Shown in pieces: positions 35,055-47,403 of a stretch of DNA of 64,000 nucleotides. The notes under the pieces were generated by a model. The model was not told the origin of the DNA. It was given only the letters and a program-made list of their open reading frames with translations, and did not search any database. The stretch lies in assembly GCF_041146395.1 (NCBI RefSeq), contig NC_090990.1, positions 42,728,001-42,792,000 of the forward strand, read 5' to 3'. The translations under genes and the position numbers were made by a program. The DNA is from Eulemur rufifrons. Its lineage: Eukaryota; Chordata; Mammalia; Primates; Lemuridae. The first letter of the stretch is position 1. Each line of letters opens with the position of its first letter.

Positions 35055-35310
35055 ATCATAATATTCACTGAGCGCTTGCTGTGTGCCAGATAGTGCTCTA
35101 AATATTTAAGATGTATTATATTAATGTATTTGATCATCACAGCAACTCTACAAAGCAGTTTCATTATTAGTATTAAACTCTATTCCCATTTTATAGATGA
35201 GGAAATCACCTCATTAGGTCACCTCATTAGGTCAAGGTGACACAGTGTGTAAGTGGCAGAGCCAGGATTTAAACTCAGTGCGGCCCCAGAGTCTGTGCTC
35301 TTACCAGGCC
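35055..35310 (-). mobile_element. MIR SINE, nearly full length
   Basis: 'tgagcgcttgctgtgtgcca', 'gatagtgctctaaatattta', 'cccattttatagatgaggaa' and 'agtggcagagccaggattta' cover most of antisense MIR. It contains a 13-bp tandem duplication 'acctcattaggtc' at 35207-35232. Confidence 0.88.
35207..35232. repeat. 13-bp tandem duplication in MIR
   Basis: 'acctcattaggtc' is repeated twice in a row with no mismatch, a duplication inside the MIR copy. Confidence 0.9.
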
Positions 35311-35684
35311 CTCACAAGTAGAAGAAAGACAATGTCCCAGGGGCGGGGCGGGGAGGGGGGTGTCAGGGAATACCAGGGGGGCTTGATGTGGGTGTGGCCA
35401 ATGTCCTTTCCTCATCTATTGGCCAACGCTCAGATTTCAACACTGGGCCTCAGTCTGGGTTATAGAAGGGTTTTATAGCCCCTAAAAATGCAAATAGTCA
35501 CTCTTATCAATTACTCACATAACAGTATAGTTGAAACATCTGAGGAGATGAAGGTTTTGTGTACTGGGGATGTACCACATGGGGACTCTGGAGAAAGAGA
35601 GAGGACGCTCAACTGAACCTAAGGATTCCAAACAAGAAGGAGAAAATGAACACACACCTACCTTCTGTAATTCTCACATCCATC

Positions 35685-35820
35685 CAGCGTGCTAGTTATC
35701 CTTAATTCGGAGAGTGAGATAACATTCAAGACACTTCATAGCTTGCAGTGGAGAAATCAGAATTCAAACCCTGATCTGCCTACCTCCCAACCCGAGGGTC
35801 TTTCTAACATAGCATGATTG
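35685..35820 (-). mobile_element. MIR fragment
   Basis: 'ttcatagcttgcagtggaga' and 'aatcagaattcaaaccctga' fit the antisense MIR head region. Confidence 0.55.
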
Positions 35821-36219
35821 CTCCGAGGACATAAACATTTTACTGATGTCACAACCCGCCCTCCAGCCCCACCACCCAACTTCCTCCTTCTAAAGGCTTC
35901 ACTTTCCTAGATGTAAAATCTTTAAGTCTATTAATGAACCAGACTTTTACAGGCCAGGATACTCCACCTTTAGCAAACAGAATATGGGGAACATTTCAAG
36001 AAAGAGTTTTCTGCCTGTTTGTTTCTGAAATGCTACGCCCATGAAGCCCTTAATTCAGTGACCCCCCCCCACCCCCACCCTCCGGCCACAGCATCAAACC
36101 GACAGCTCAGAAGCCAGTGCAGCCAGTTGCTGTTAATAGAAGAAACCAGAATAGGAAACGATCAACTTCCAGGAAGAGGAAGGGAAAAGATTGTCAGGAT
36201 GAAACAAGTCTTGGGCCTC

Positions 36220-36370
36220 TATGGTGGACCAAGCACAGCTCATAATACCCTACAATCCTCGCAAAAACCGTGCATGGCAGGCACTACTGTCTCTTTCTAC
36301 AGACGAAGAAATTGAAGTTTAGAAAAGTTAAGCAATGAACCTAAAAATGCAACATTATAAATGCTGAAGC
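36220..36370 (-). mobile_element. MIR fragment
   Basis: 'ccaagcacagctcataatac', 'tctttctacagacgaagaaa' and 'ttgaagtttagaaaagttaa' fit antisense MIR. Confidence 0.65.
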
Positions 36371-38090
36371 TAGATCCTCAGGGCAACACCACCCTCCTCC
36401 ATGATCCCAGCAACCACACCCCCACCCGCCTCCTTGAGTTAGCTTATTTGACTTGTTCATGTCCATCTTAAGATAGCTACAATTCCTACAAAGGTCAGGA
36501 AGTTGCATTTGCATAGCTGCCATTTCTAGGCAGTCTTATTTCTGCTCTTGGACTCTTGTTATCCTATATGCCAGTCTTCACCTGGTACAATGTGGACAGT
36601 TCATTGCATTTCTGAAGAAAATACAACCTTGAAAGGACACTATAAGTGTCTCGTGAAGAGAGAGCATATCTTGCCTGTTTGATGCATTGTTGTATTTTTG
36701 GTAAGAAGAAGGAAGAAGGAAGGAAGGGAGGAAAGAAAATAGAAGGGAAGAAAAGGGAGAGAAGGCAGGAAAGAAGGAAGGAGAAAAATTGTAGTAGCGA
36801 ACTGGGAGAATTTAGGAGTTGATTACGTGAGAAGGAGATAGAGAAGAGAGAGAAACTAAGAAGATGCAGACATGGGCCATCAAGAATATTATTGTCTAGG
36901 TCTAGGAGATGAAAGTTATGTCTGTGAATATTTATCATCATTTTACAGGGCGTGTTCTTTTAATAAATGAGAGTTCCAATTATTTTTCTATTCCAAAGTT
37001 TATATTCAGTTCTACCACTAGAATTACAAACAAGGATTTAACCATATATGTAATTTCTGAAGTCATATCTGAGGAAACCTGCTGAAATGGTTTTAAATAA
37101 GACTCAAGAAAATGCTCCTGACCAATAAACCATAAAAAAAAAAATGTATTCTGGTTAGTCAGTGAATCATCCATGTGTTCGTATTTTGGAGCTACAAGAG
37201 CCGCATGCTGTTTTACTGAAACTTGTCCCTCCGTGTGTTATCAGAAAGCATAATGCAGTTCTGTAGATTCACTAATCTGTAAGGAGAGGGTCAAAGCATG
37301 GAATAAACACCTTGAACCACAGCTCCAGCTTTGTCATCCGATTTCTTTGAGTCCTAAGATATGTTCTCAATGAAAACATAACCCCCCCAAAATAGGATAA
37401 TGATAGAAATCAATTTTCTCATTTAATCAGCTTCTTTGTTAATTCAACCATAAATTATGTGGTAGAGAAGTCTAATCACATTGTATATGAATTTTGCATA
37501 ATTTGCATTAATTACAACATAAGATTTAAGTACATTCATTATGTAGTATTGTATGTATTTTTAGTTTATCTCATAAAAAAAAGTTATAGCTACTGATGGT
37601 AGACATGACTTCTTTATTTCCCCAAACACATAAAAGAAGAAAAACAAAATCCCTCTGATTCGTTTAGGAAATGGTGTCTCTTGGAAAAAGATAATCTTGT
37701 TTACTAGTTCTTGAATCCTCATTGAAGCAGCTGCTCCCTGACTCTTGCACAAGTCGTCCCCTAATCTAGTCTCCCTTGCAACCTGGAAGAGAGGATGTCT
37801 ATGAGCCAGTTGCCTTACTCATTGCAAACCTCTGGCTGATGTGCCTATGGGTCAGGTCGACTGTGCCCAGTCTTGACTTCTGTTCTTCAGACCCTCGATG
37901 ACTGATAGAGAACATGGCCCCTGTTCTGTTCCATTTTATAGTGACAGAACCGGTTCTCAATCATCTTGGAAGTGAAGTTATAAAGGGGAAAGAAGTAAGT
38001 CTCCACAAGCCAACACAAGTTGTTGAAGATATTAATAGTTATCTAGATACGATGACAAGTTACTTTTGTGGCTAAAGACGCCAGGATATG
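36371..38090. other. Mostly unique stretch
   Basis: Contains a purine-rich low-complexity run at 36703-36785 and a strongly AT-rich, motif-dense part at 37380-37560. No coding exon recognised. Confidence 0.45.
37495..37514 (+). promoter_or_regulatory. Octamer plus homeodomain core cluster
   Basis: 'atttgcat' (37501-37508) is a perfect POU octamer and is overlapped at its last base or followed directly by 'taatta' (37509-37514), a homeodomain core. Further TAAT-type cores lie nearby. Enhancer role is inference. Confidence 0.3.
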
Positions 38091-38094
38091 ATAC

Positions 38095-38480
38095 TCTGCT
38101 CATCCTTTCACTCATTTAACAGAACCGTAATGTGTGCGTATCATGCACCAGGAATAAAGCTGAGCACTGGCGATTCTAAAATAAATAAACAAAAAATCTC
38201 TATCTTCAAAGAGAGATCAGCCTGGCAGAGGAGGTCTGATATAATAAAATTATTTCCATCTTGTGTTGCAAGGGCTTTAATAAAAATACGTGAAAAGAAT
38301 AATAATTGGTACAAAGGAGAGGACAACTCCATCTAACAGGGAGAGGACAATTAGGCAAAGAAGAGACACAGAGTTGGATTTAAAAAATGAAAGTGTTCTG
38401 CAATCCAGAGGCAGATCCCAGGGGATTTCAGGAAGAGGGAAAAGCACATTCAAAGACAAGGACCATCACTCGGCATGTAC
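38095..38480 (-). mobile_element. L2 fragment
   Basis: 'ctttcactcatttaacagaa', 'atcatgcaccaggaataaag', 'ctatcttcaaagagagatca', then 'gggatttcaggaagaggga' follow antisense L2. Confidence 0.65.
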
Positions 38481-38569
38481 AGAGGACTTTGCATGTAAGT
38501 ATTTCCTTGGGGTTGCAATGATGAACTTGAAGAGGAAAGGATGGGTCATTTCATGGAGCAGCTAACTTT

Positions 38570-38770
38570 TCTGTGTGTGTATCAGGTGCTGTGCTTGGTA
38601 TGCATCCATTTAATTCTCACATACCTGAGGTGATAATATTTATTATCCCAAATGTACAGATGAGGAAACTGAGACAGGTCGGGCCATCCAAGGTCACGTA
38701 GCTGGAATAGCTGGAAATCTGAACTTGTGGAGTCTGATTGTAGAGCCTTGTCTCTTAATCATGACAGGGG
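38570..38770 (-). mobile_element. MIR SINE
   Basis: 'tatcaggtgctgtgcttggt', 'tttaattctcacatacctga', 'gtacagatgaggaaactgag' and 'ccaaggtcacgtagctggaa' are antisense MIR. Confidence 0.88.
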
Positions 38771-39264
38771 AGTTCAGACTTTATCTGTAGGCTATAGGGA
38801 AGAGTTCCCAAGAGAGGGATGTCATGATTCCAGTAGGTTTCAGTAGGATCCCTCAAGCCACAGTGTGGACAGTGAGTTAGATAAGGATGTCTAGAGACAA
38901 AAAACCACTTAGGAAACCAGTGTTAATAAACCAGGCTAGAAATGATGAAGACCTGAACTACTGCATTGAGCATGATTTCTCTACCCAGGATAACATAACC
39001 AGTTAAATTGGGTGTAGAAAGAAGGGCCTAGACTCCACTTCACCACACTGCACTCTTCATGATCCAGTTAAATATGGAATTAAGAGAAAAGACCATCTCT
39101 CCTAATCTGCAGTTGGGGCCCAGAGTCCCAGAACTTGGAGTTGAAAGAAACCTTAGGATGATTCAGTACACCTGTCATTTCTGGTCAGGGATTCCTTACA
39201 GAGCACCACCGTCAGGTGCTGGTCCATTCTCTGCCTGAATTCATTACCACAAAATGTCTTTCAA

Positions 39265-39400
39265 ATGATCAACATTTACTCAATAAACATTTATCGAATA
39301 TCCACTTTGGTTATGGCTCTGTGTTTGATGCTATAAATATAATGAACAAGAGCCAACAGAATCCTTTAGGAACATGCAAGGTAACATCAGGACTCATTTC
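39265..39400 (-). mobile_element. L2 fragment
   Basis: 'tactcaataaacatttatcg', 'tggctctgtgtttgatgcta', 'taaatataatgaacaagagc' fit antisense L2. Confidence 0.65.
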
Positions 39401-40168
39401 GCTGTAACATCCACCTACTGTCACCAGTTCTGTTTCCTGGAATTATGTGGAGTAAGCTTATTCTCTTATGCATGGCAGCATTTCAAATACTAAAAGATCA
39501 GCTCTCAGGTGTTTCATTTTTCTCTCTTCCAAGCTAAACATTCAGTTTCTTCAACAGATTTTTACATAAGGTAGTCAAAGCTGCCAATGGCTACTCAGTT
39601 TTCAATTAAGAAATTGCTGAAAATTACGAAAAAATAATATAGCATCTTTCACCATTAACACAGACTAATACTGAAATCAAATCAGCCATGACCAGAAAAA
39701 TTGCAGATGGTGGTGGCTTTGAGGTATCCAGTCACCAGGAGCAGGCTCCATATTAGAATTCAAAGTTTACAGTAAATTTAAAATAAAAATGCTTAGATGT
39801 ATTTGCATGTATATTCAATATTAAAACAAAGTCACTAATACATTTTAATAATCAGAGGACAGTGGTTTAAAATAGTATTAGAAAAGTAGTTGGAAGAAGT
39901 TGCTCTCAATCTTCTATTAAAGACAGAAAATCCAAAAACTCATAAAAATATACCAAAAACCATTATCAAGATAGCAACAAAATATTCAAGATTTGCTCAT
40001 TAACTACGGGAGCATTGAACACTTTGAAAATACAATGCTCCAACTATGTGATGCCCTTCTTAGCCTCGGAAAGATGCTTCTTCAGCCCTTCTTAGCCATC
40101 TCCTCTCTGCTTTCAAAATTTCAGACGTGTTCCAACTTAAAAACTCGGCAGGTATCCTTCTGCCAAAT
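39401..40168. other. Unassigned AT-rich stretch
   Basis: No coding exon or classified repeat was recognised. Confidence 0.4.
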
Positions 40169-40181
40169 GGGTTCCACTTTT

Positions 40182-40513
<332 letters not shown>

Positions 40514-40526
40514 GGGTTCCACTTTT

Positions 40527-41345
40527 GAAAGAAAAAAGTTAGAACCTAGAGTGCCATTCCTAAGCTTCCATACCAGAATTCTCTTTTATAAGCTCTCCAA
40601 ACCATAACTCCTAGAATTAAAAAAACAAATAAATAAAATTAGAATCAGGAAGAAAAATAAAGTGTTAATGGCAGTGCAGTGAATCCTTGGAGGTATAATT
40701 TTCCCACGTAAAATTGTAAAATTGCTGGCGGTGATAGAGGAGAAAACAAGGAGTCCTGTAGCAGCCAATCCTGAGGACTGTTTTTCATACACATTTCATC
40801 TGACCAGAGTGGCAGAGGTCCTTGAGAGGAGTGAGAAGAGGAAAAAGCCTGTCCCAGTTCAGCGTGTAACAAATGTGTGGTAAACATGATAATTGGACCA
40901 AGAACTCTGTGCATCAATCTGCCATCTAGGCATAGATCAGTTATAGGAATTTGACCAATATGTCAGTGGACAGAAATTGGGGTCAAGGGCAAGCCACATA
41001 TCACATTTGTTAGCAAGCACTATGTCTGGATGGGTCTCTCCTGTTAAAGGATGAGTACACGGGCAAACATAATCAACACGGGAGTGAAAAAAATGCTATA
41101 GAATAGGGAAAAGGGAATTATATACTCAGAAGACTACAGAAAATTATCTCTAGTGGGAACTCTAGAAGAAATAATTTTGTATATTTATTTGACATACTCA
41201 ATGTATGCAAAAAGGCATGTTCTCCAAGAAACTGTAGTAAAAAAGCCACAAGAAGAGAGGAAGGATGGACATAAACCAAAAATGAAACAGTAAAATGAGT
41301 CTACAAAGGAAGTGGTAGAGACCAGAATTGACACTGAGAAAAATG
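40527..41345. other. Unassigned stretch
   Basis: No coding exon or classified repeat was recognised. Confidence 0.4.
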
Positions 41346-41349
41346 GGAT

Positions 41350-41601
41350 TTGTGTTGGAGAGAAGAGATGGGGAAGGCTCCCAGAGGGACAAAAAGGACA
41401 AAAATAGTTCAAAATAAGGAGAAAGAAGATGATAAAGATGAAGGACAGTGGAGAAAAGTCCAGCCTAAGAATTACAAGATTGCTGAAGGAGCCAAGGAGA
41501 ATGCTTGGAACAGAGCAATCATCAAAGATATAATTGAGGAAAACTTTTCTGAGAGAAAAAACAAAAAGCAAAATGACAACCAATTTGGGCCTGTGAATTA
41601 G
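41350..41601 (+). pseudogene. L1/HAL1 ORF1-like fragment (tentative)
   Basis: An 83-codon open frame rich in Lys and Glu ends in 'IIKDIIEENFSERKN', which loosely resembles the segment following the coiled coil of L1 ORF1-type proteins ('...EIIAENFP...'). No start context or neighbouring L1 sequence is clear. It may instead be a chance charged frame. Confidence 0.3.
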
Positions 41602-41714
41602 AAAATCTTGCTGTATTTTAGGTAAACTCAGTAACCACAGGCTCACACCTATGTGGTGCTGGGAAAGAACGGTGGTTTACATTGCATCACTAATAAATTG
41701 TGGTGAATATTTTG

Positions 41715-42060
41715 GTGTTTCTGTGTGTGTGTTTTCTTTCCTGTAAGGTATTTCATACATAAGTTTATTTAAATACATTTATGTACTACACATATGTATT
41801 TTATCCATATTCTTTCGTAGCTTTCTTTTTTCAATTAACAACATGTCAGAAATATTTTGTAGTGCTGTTAAATATTCTAAAACATTTTCAGTAGTAGTCT
41901 GTTGTATCATGAGTTGTTTAACTAATGCTTTGTTGTTGGTCATTTAAGTCATTCCTTTTTATGATTATAAATATAAATTTATCATAAACTTTACTATAAA
42001 CAACCGTATCTCTGTTTATTCCTATGAGGCAATAGGTCCAACTTAAATTGCTGGATGTGT
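41715..42060 (-). mobile_element. Old repeat, L1M/L2-like 3' UTR type (tentative)
   Basis: 'agtagtctgttgtatcatga', 'tgttgttggtcatttaagtc' and 'actataaacaaccgtatctc' echo the antisense 'pseudo-L1 3' UTR' repeat class in old mammalian L1s. Family unsure. Confidence 0.4.
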
Positions 42061-42446
42061 GAAGATAACAGAAAGGTGGGCAAGAGCTCAAAACACATGC
42101 CACCCAGGTACCCCTATTTGAGAAACAAAAAATTCCTGAAAGAGTAACCCTTACTAACTTGAAAATTCATGGAATAGAAGGCTCAGGAATATAAACCTTT
42201 GATTTAAAAGAAAAGGCATTTACTCCCCATTCTAGGACTCAGTCATAAGCTAATAATCTTAAATTTGGACAATGATTTATACATTATAAAGACCATGTTA
42301 GGATTGTTTAGCAAAATGTTGGAATAATTTAAATAGCTAAAAGAGTTGGAATTAAGTGATGGATTAAATGGTGCATTATGTGTATATAAACCTTTTTAAT
42401 GACATAGAAAAATCTGACATAAAATCAAATAATAAAAAAGCTAAGC

Positions 42447-42545
42447 AGGAGCCAGGCGTGGTGGCTCATGCCTGTAATCCCAGCAACGCAAGAGGCCAAT
42501 GCCGGAGGAATGCTTGAGCCCAGGAGAGTGACAAGAAAAGAAAAA
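42447..42545 (+). mobile_element. Truncated Alu left-arm fragment
   Basis: 'ccaggcgtggtggctcatgc', 'ctgtaatcccagcaacgcaa' and 'ggaatgcttgagcccaggag', then an abrupt change to an A/G-rich tail 'aagaaaagaaaaaagaag'. The middle and right arm are missing. Imperfect flanks ('aagctaagcag' versus 'gaaactaaacag') may be the target duplication. Confidence 0.75.
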
Positions 42546-42984
42546 AGAAGAAAAAAACACACAAGAAACTAAACAGAATTCAGATTTCATAGAGAGAATG
42601 ACCTACCTATGTAAAGGAAAACCAAAATCAATGTTTAAAGACAAGAAAAAGACAAAAATCTTAAAATAGTTTGCATCCTATGAGTGGAATTTGAATGTTT
42701 TTTTTTCTTCTTTGTACTTCTTTTGAATTTTTAAAATTTATATCATAAGCATTAGCTTTATACTCACAAGAGAAATATATGAGTCAAAAAGTTCTGATGA
42801 AAACCTTTAACTGATCAAAGTGACAATGTGACTTAAAAGTTATAAAATTAGTTTTTCTAAGCTACTCATGAACTTATTACCAAAATAAACTTTTATGATT
42901 TCTCTTTCAATCAGTCTGTAAATGGTTTCTATACTTGTGATATAGTTTATGCCCAATTTTAAACTCTATGATTTCCACTTAATT

Positions 42985-43140
42985 TTATTTCATAAACACT
43001 TATGCATATTCACACTTAGAGAAGTATCACACTTGGAGTGTTTTGATGGCAAACCATCCTATCACATACATTGCTATAATTTATATAACCATTCTATTGT
43101 GGGGCATTTGAGTGTTTGCAGTTTGTCATGATGACAAATG
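42985..43140 (-). mobile_element. Old L1M-like 3' UTR type fragment (tentative)
   Basis: 'tatataaccattctattgtg', 'gggcatttgagtgtttgcag' resemble the same old repeat class as 41715-42060. Confidence 0.35.
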
Positions 43141-43374
43141 CCATTACTTTTTACTCAGAGCTCTCTTCTTGTCTTTTATAATTTCCTTAGAATGTTCCTC
43201 GGAATTGTAATTATTGTGTATAAGGGTATGCATAAGGATTTTTATGGTTTTTGGTATGTGTTGTCAGATTTGCCGCAGAATTTATGGAGTTCATGTAGTC
43301 TTAATATTCTCTCATAAAAAAAAATTGAACCAAAGGAAAAGCCCATTGGGTGAACTTCTTGGACATTAAGCTGG

Positions 43375-43500
43375 AAGGAATTTTGGAGATCAGCCATCGA
43401 AAGCAACTCTACATTTACAGAGGAGGAAACAGAATCATAGCAGCCACTGGCTCCAGAACCCAAAATGAAGATCAGACTTAGAACTCTTGACTACTGAGCC
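43375..43500 (-). mobile_element. MIR3-like SINE
   Basis: 'ttttggagatcagccatcga', 'acatttacagaggaggaaac' and 'ttagaactcttgactactga' follow antisense MIR3. Confidence 0.6.
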
Positions 43501-43639
43501 CCTGCTCCTCTCAGGCCAACATACCAATGTTCTCTCTCTCCTTTCTCATTCCTCTTCCGGGAGCTAGAGTTGAAGAGAAGAAAACCGTGTTTATTTTAGT
43601 TGAAGGCATCGGGGCAGTGGAATTTGCTTCAGCATTTGA

Positions 43640-43785
43640 TCAAACCCTTGCTCTGCCATGAGTAACTCGCATCATGTTGCTTAATCTTTCTGGCCCTTGG
43701 TTTTCCAATCTGTAGAATGGGGATCCTAACACTATGCTTACAGTACAGGCTTGCTTGTTGTAAGGATGAGAGATAATACTTTCAG
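43640..43785 (+). mobile_element. MIR SINE
   Basis: 'acccttgctctgccatgagt', 'ggttttccaatctgtagaat' and 'ttgttgtaaggatgagagat' are sense MIR core and tail. Confidence 0.8.
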
Positions 43786-43789
43786 GGCC

Positions 43790-45095
43790 ACCACCAGCCC
43801 AGAGGGCACTTTTGTGAGGAATAGAAAAAGGCGCTCTGCCTGGAAATGTGTGAAGGCTGGAGAGCACCCTCAGTTGAGCAGACAGTACCTTTGTGCCACT
43901 TAGAAAAAGGTGTTCCTTCCTGCAGGAGAGGCACATAGGGTGGATTTCAGCCCCCATGCACCCCTTTGTCTGCAGTCTTCTTGTGCAGGGACAATCCTGA
44001 ACTACACAGGAAGGCTCGGTTCATGAGAGCCATTGTTCTTATTCTATTCTCATTATCATTTGTGGGGGCAGCAGTAGACCATTTCCACGCCCCCCCCATC
44101 TGTCCTAGCTCCACAAAAGTGAAGGCAGAGAGAGCTTCTTGGCAAGTAAGAGTTAAACAGGGGGCCAAATCCCATTGCCGTGAAGGCCATCAAGGCCAAA
44201 TGTGAGCTCCGACCTTCATTAATTCAAGCTTTGTACTTTTGCTGTGGGACTGTCGTTTGCCTGATGCATCTGCTCTTCCTAATTTGGCCTGTTTGGGTAA
44301 CAAAGCTCCCAGTGATCATCTAAACCTCATTTGATGCACCTGTGAACAATTCATTATATTAATATAACAGCAGGGGAGGAGCAGAGACACTAATAAATAG
44401 ACTTTAGCTGCCAGGACTCCTCGTCACAGCCACGGCAGCCCCTTCCTTCTCTCTGCAGACACTCCCCAGCCCTGGGCCACAGTGGATGAGGTCCTGCAGC
44501 CCCCCGGGCCAATGTATCTCAAATGAGGGTTTCCCACATCTGGCCAGAGTTAAGCACATCGATTGTTTCTTCTCAAGCTCTGCAGAATTTTCACCTTATC
44601 TGGTTTGAAAAATTTGGTCTTAGGTAGAAGTGGAGCACAAGTGCTTCTAACTAAGGTGGCTTTGAACAGTATTTGGTAACTGTCCTCATGGCCGAATCTC
44701 CATGCATCAAAGCAGATCTGTACCGCTGCAACCCACAGAGTTACTGGTCAATGCCTTTATTTTGTTGACTCTCAGCATTTCTGCACTGGCCTGATGTTGA
44801 AGAGAATTTTCCTTTCCCATCACTTCAGAAGATACTAACATACATGTTTGGTGGTGCTCTGTTTTAATGCTCCTTTAAAAACATGAGTTGTTTTCCATTT
44901 TTCCCCTCAATCCTAAAGCTGTTCAACTGCAAACTAAAATATGTAGTTCTGGAAACCACAACCAATCCACGGTTGTTCCAACGTGGCCTACACACCTCTC
45001 CGCCCCCACGTGACCCCTGGCTTTCTTGCCAGCCCTTTTTCTCTTCACTTCCTGTCTTGCACATCATGTTCTAGAAGGAAAAGAAAACTATTCAC
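43790..45095. other. Largely repeat-free stretch
   Basis: No interspersed repeat was recognised for about 1.3 kb, unusual for this window. 44215-44440 has long, non-repetitive mixed sequence with E-box and TAAT cores ('cacctg', 'attatattaatataa'). No coding exon recognised. Confidence 0.4.
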
Positions 45096-45099
45096 AGTT

Positions 45100-45375
45100 T
45101 CTTGAAAATGCCATGCTATTCCCTGACCCTGTGTGTTTTCCCAAGCTGTGCCCTCTGCCAGGAATGCCCCCAACTGCTCAACTTACCTCGTTAACTCCTT
45201 CTCATTCTTTCACATTTTGCTGAAACCTGGATTAATTATCCCTCATCCACGCTCCCTGTGCATACTTCTATCATCGCACCAATTTTCTTCCATCATAATT
45301 ATCTGTTACGTTTCTCTCTCCCCCCTCTAAAAGCGTGAGCCCCATAAATGCAGGGTCTGGTCTTAGTCATACATA
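45100..45375 (+). mobile_element. L2 fragment
   Basis: 'ctgccaggaatgcccccaac', 'tcacattttgctgaaacctg', 'cgtgagccccataaatgcag' are sense L2 landmarks. Confidence 0.7.
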
Positions 45376-45454
45376 TATCTACAGTTTATTTGAAGGAAAC
45401 CATGCAGGGCTTTTTGCTAGTGGGGAGCTGGGAGTGGAGGGAAAAGAAATACTT

Positions 45455-45590
45455 AAAGGATAAGACGGTCTGTGTAAGTGGTTTAAGGTCAGACCTCCCT
45501 GCCCGTTATTGGCTCTGTGAGTTTAGAGAACTCGCTTCACCTCTCTGGGGCTTTATTTTTTAAATCCATAAAGAACGCTGGGTGAATCAG
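45455..45590 (+). mobile_element. MIR fragment
   Basis: 'ggtttaaggtcagacctccc', 'cgcttcacctctctggggct' fit sense MIR. Confidence 0.65.
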
Positions 45591-45749
45591 TGGTTTTTAA
45601 ACTATGCTCTCTGGAGCTCCAGGTATTCTGGTGGGGTGAGGGGTACTCACAAAGGAAGTGGATGAAACTGACGGAACTCCAGCACCTTCCTTCCTTGCAC
45701 CCAGCTTCCTTTGGGGAATGGGTTCTATGTCTTTAACCATTGGCCTAAG

Positions 45750-45970
45750 AAAATAGCTAACAACTGCTGAAAACTGCCAGATGCTTTACGTATGTTATTA
45801 ACTCATCTCCCTCTTACAACAATGCTATGAGAGAAGAGTATTGTTCTCATTTTTAAAATGCAGACACTGAAGCACAGAGAAGGTAACATGCACATGGAGA
45901 CACAGCTAGAGAATGGCCGAGCTAAGATTTGAACTGAGGGGCTTTCCAGGCCTAATACTTGGTGGTTTTA
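45750..45970 (-). mobile_element. MIR SINE
   Basis: 'tgctttacgtatgttattaa', 'actgaagcacagagaaggta' and 'gatttgaactgaggggcttt' fit antisense MIR. Confidence 0.85.
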
Positions 45971-45984
45971 TTATTGAACTGAGG

Positions 45985-46205
45985 GTCTAGCATGTGAATA
46001 AAAGATAACTATGTATAGGACATATGTTTGCAAAGCACTAAGCCGGGGATGCAAACATGATGGCCTAACGAGAGCTCAGAGGACGCTGTAATCATTCTGG
46101 CTTGGCATATTCAAGGAAGGTTCTTTGGAAGAGGTAAAACAAGCAGAACCCTAAACAAGAGTGAGATCCAGATAAATGGATGAGTAGGGAAGTACAGTAG
46201 ATCTA
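45985..46205 (-). mobile_element. L2 fragment
   Basis: 'gatggcctaacgagagctca', 'ttcaaggaaggttctttgga' and 'gagatccagataaatggatg' resemble the internal antisense L2. Confidence 0.55.
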
Positions 46206-46344
46206 GGAGAAAGGAAATACAATATAATGATATAATATATAAAAGATATGTTTACCAAATCCACAGGTATCAAGGGCTTCATATTTTACCTTTAAAAAGC
46301 ATCCATTCCCTCTTGTCGCAGCATACACGGGACCCAGTCAACGT

Positions 46345-46455
46345 CTGAGGACCAACGACTGCACCACTTACCAACTGCACTACTCTGGACAGCTTCCATA
46401 GCTTTGTTGAGCCTCAATTTCCCTGTCTTTAGAACATGATTAATGATAGTGAATT
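46345..46455 (+). mobile_element. MIR fragment
   Basis: 'ccaacgactgcaccacttac', 'gttgagcctcaatttccctg' fit sense MIR. Confidence 0.6.
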
Positions 46456-46954
46456 GTATTATATATGATAGTCTGTGCATTTTAGAATGAAGTGCAAAGG
46501 CACCAAAGTTATTGCTGTGTTTGGGCATTTTAAAATATTTTCAAAAATACCCATATTGTAAAAAGTGTGTACCTATTCTTGAATCACACTATGATAAGGA
46601 TTTATTTAATGTATTTTGGAGGTCTTGGTTTTTTACTATCATGTATCACAGTATAGCTGCACATTTTGCCTTTGGGGGGGGCATAGAAACAAAATTCAAC
46701 ACCCAAAATTTATTCTCTGAGGTCAAAGGGAAGATCCCTAAGATGAGTGAGCTTTTCACTGTCCTGCTGTTCCAAGCCTTTGGCAGCCTGGGGCAGCAGA
46801 ATTTTCTATCAGCCCTTGAACAGTAAGTATCTCAGGGACTGAATTAAAGAGCTACTTGTCTTTGGATTTCCTGTATGTAGCACTTAGCACTGACATTCAA
46901 CAGGATTCTACTGGATTCTAGTCTATTCTACTCTATTTTTTTCCCATTCTCTTC

Positions 46955-47075
46955 TATTTATTCATTCATCCATGAAGCATGTATTGAGAAACTATTTTGT
47001 GCCATGTACTACATTATGTGAGTGAACACAAAAATACGTAAGACATAGCCCTTGTCTACAGAGCCGATAATTTTG
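46955..47075 (-). mobile_element. L2 fragment
   Basis: 'ttattcattcatccatgaag', 'catgtattgagaaactattt', 'tgtgccatgtactacattat' are antisense L2. Confidence 0.75.
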
Positions 47076-47224
47076 AGTCAAACGCAAACATATAAACGAC
47101 AAATGTTTGCCACACCTATACATTGGAGAGCTTCTTGTGTACAACATAGCCTAGTGTATAAAATTGGGATAAAACACCAGGAAGCTCTGTCACACTGATC
47201 TTGAATTTTTCTTAGATCCTCAAT

Positions 47225-47403
47225 AAATGAATAAATACTAGCTAACATTTCGTGAGTACTTACTAACAATGAACTGAATGTTTTACATGAACTATCAAAT
47301 TATTTCTTACAACACTATCATAAAGGTTTTTATCCTTATTCCCATTTTAGAGATGAGGAAACTGAGGCTTACAAAAGTTACACAACTTGTCCAAGGTTAT
47401 TTG
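47225..47403 (-). mobile_element. MIR SINE
   Basis: 'cgtgagtacttactaacaat', 'ttttagagatgaggaaactg' and 'acacaacttgtccaaggtta' fit antisense MIR. Confidence 0.85.

Noticed and set aside
46653..46827. Possible exon between an acceptor-like 'tatcacag' and a donor 'aaca|gtaagt'
   Set aside because: The acceptor lacks a good polypyrimidine tract close by, the G(8) run is atypical, and the translation shows no recognisable domain.
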